Below, one piece after another: positions 42,920 through 43,269 of a DNA stretch of 43,269 nt (positions are counted from its first letter, which is position 1; every line of letters begins with the position of its first letter). The position numbers were made by a program, and so were the translations under genes. The notes under the pieces are model-generated. The model worked only from the letters and a program-made list of their open reading frames with translations. It had not been told where the DNA came from and did no database searches. The stretch covers positions 1 to 43,269 of the forward strand of contig CAMKQH010000030.1 of NCBI GenBank assembly GCA_946414885.1. The letters run 5' to 3'. This DNA is from an uncultured Lachnospiraceae bacterium (GTDB lineage Bacteria > Bacillota > Clostridia > Lachnospirales > Lachnospiraceae).

Positions 42920-43269
42920 CTACCGCCCAGCCAACATTTTCGCCTTCCAAGCGGTACCTTTTCGCTTCTTCACTACCGCCCGGCCAACGTTTTCGCCTTC
43001 CAGGCGGTACCTTTTCGCTTCTTCACTACCGCCCGGCCAACGTTTTCGCCTTCCGGGCGGTACCTTTTCGCTTCTTCACTACCGCCCAGCCGCCGTTTTC
43101 GCCTTCCGGGCGGTACCTTTTCGCTTCTTCACTACCGCCCAGCCAACGTTTTCGCCTTCCGGGCGGTACCTTTTCGCTTCTTCACTACCGCCCAGCCGCC
43201 GTTTTCGCCTTCCGGGCGGTACCTTTTCGCTTCTTCACTACCGCCCAGCCAACGTTTTCGCCTTCCAGG
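42920..43269. repeat. 53-bp tandem hairpin array (right edge)
   Basis: Units start at 42920, 42973, 43026, 43079, 43132, 43185 and 43238, again an exact 53-bp period, and run off the window. Each has TACCGCCC and GGGCGGTA arms around an 18-nt loop with CGTTTTCGCC. Units 4-7 alternate between CCGCC and CCAAC loop variants, a two-unit higher-order pattern. The core CCGCCCG/CGGGCGG and the period match the left-edge array. Confidence 0.92.

Overview
The window looks like chromosomal DNA from a Gram-positive anaerobe of the Clostridia, most likely Lachnospiraceae. The evidence is the strong AGGAGG-type ribosome binding sites, lipobox lipoproteins, YtrA-type GntR/ABC modules, many ECF sigma/membrane anti-sigma pairs, and an rpsL-rpsG-fusA-tuf operon. 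Both ends of the window lie inside 53-bp tandem arrays of GC-rich hairpins, which are plausible assembly break points.

Layout. 0.2-6.8 kb (minus strand): methyltransferase, small membrane protein, cytidylate-kinase-like protein, SLC13/ArsB-type carrier, gpmI, a lipoprotein and a small conserved protein. 7-12 kb (minus): an unusually long ECF-type sigma factor with a C-terminal regulatory half, a DUF4272 protein, a double-GNAT acetyltransferase and a MerR/lipocalin-like regulator behind a 19-bp-spacer MerR promoter. 12.3-18 kb: XRE/TPR regulator, LprI-type lipoprotein, a decayed gene copy, and a GntR-ABC-permease-permease operon. 18-26 kb: two ECF sigma/anti-sigma operons, a truncated third sigma gene, a GNAT protein, an XRE/GyrI-like regulator, and an unrecognised gene with a YPKRA-type N-terminal motif that is interrupted by a frameshift.

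27.6-37.2 kb is the most unusual region. The last 55 bp of tuf occur three times in the same orientation (27631, 30083, 37147). All three copies encode the same EF-Tu C-terminus with only synonymous changes. Between them lie two tandem cassettes of about 2.45 kb and 7.06 kb. Each cassette end carries two TAGAGCC direct repeats exactly 11 bp apart, about 100 bp from the tuf core. This is the architecture expected of a site-specific recombinase attachment site (core plus two arms), but neither cassette encodes a recognisable recombinase. The small cassette carries essentially only an ECF sigma/anti-sigma operon. The large one is AT-rich and carries a TetR regulator, a PaaK-like adenylate-forming enzyme, a possible oriT-like inverted-repeat region, XRE and AraC regulators, and several broken gene fragments.

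37.1-41.9 kb is the str operon (rpsL, rpsG, fusA, tuf; minus strand) driven by a near-consensus promoter at 41.93-41.96 kb. rmlD (42.0-42.9 kb) precedes the right-hand hairpin array.

The main inference is that the tuf 3' end is an integration hot spot for small, apparently non-autonomous regulatory cassettes. A relic at 18.06-18.20 kb, resembling the right end of the large cassette, suggests that cassette-derived sequence has also ended up elsewhere in the same region.
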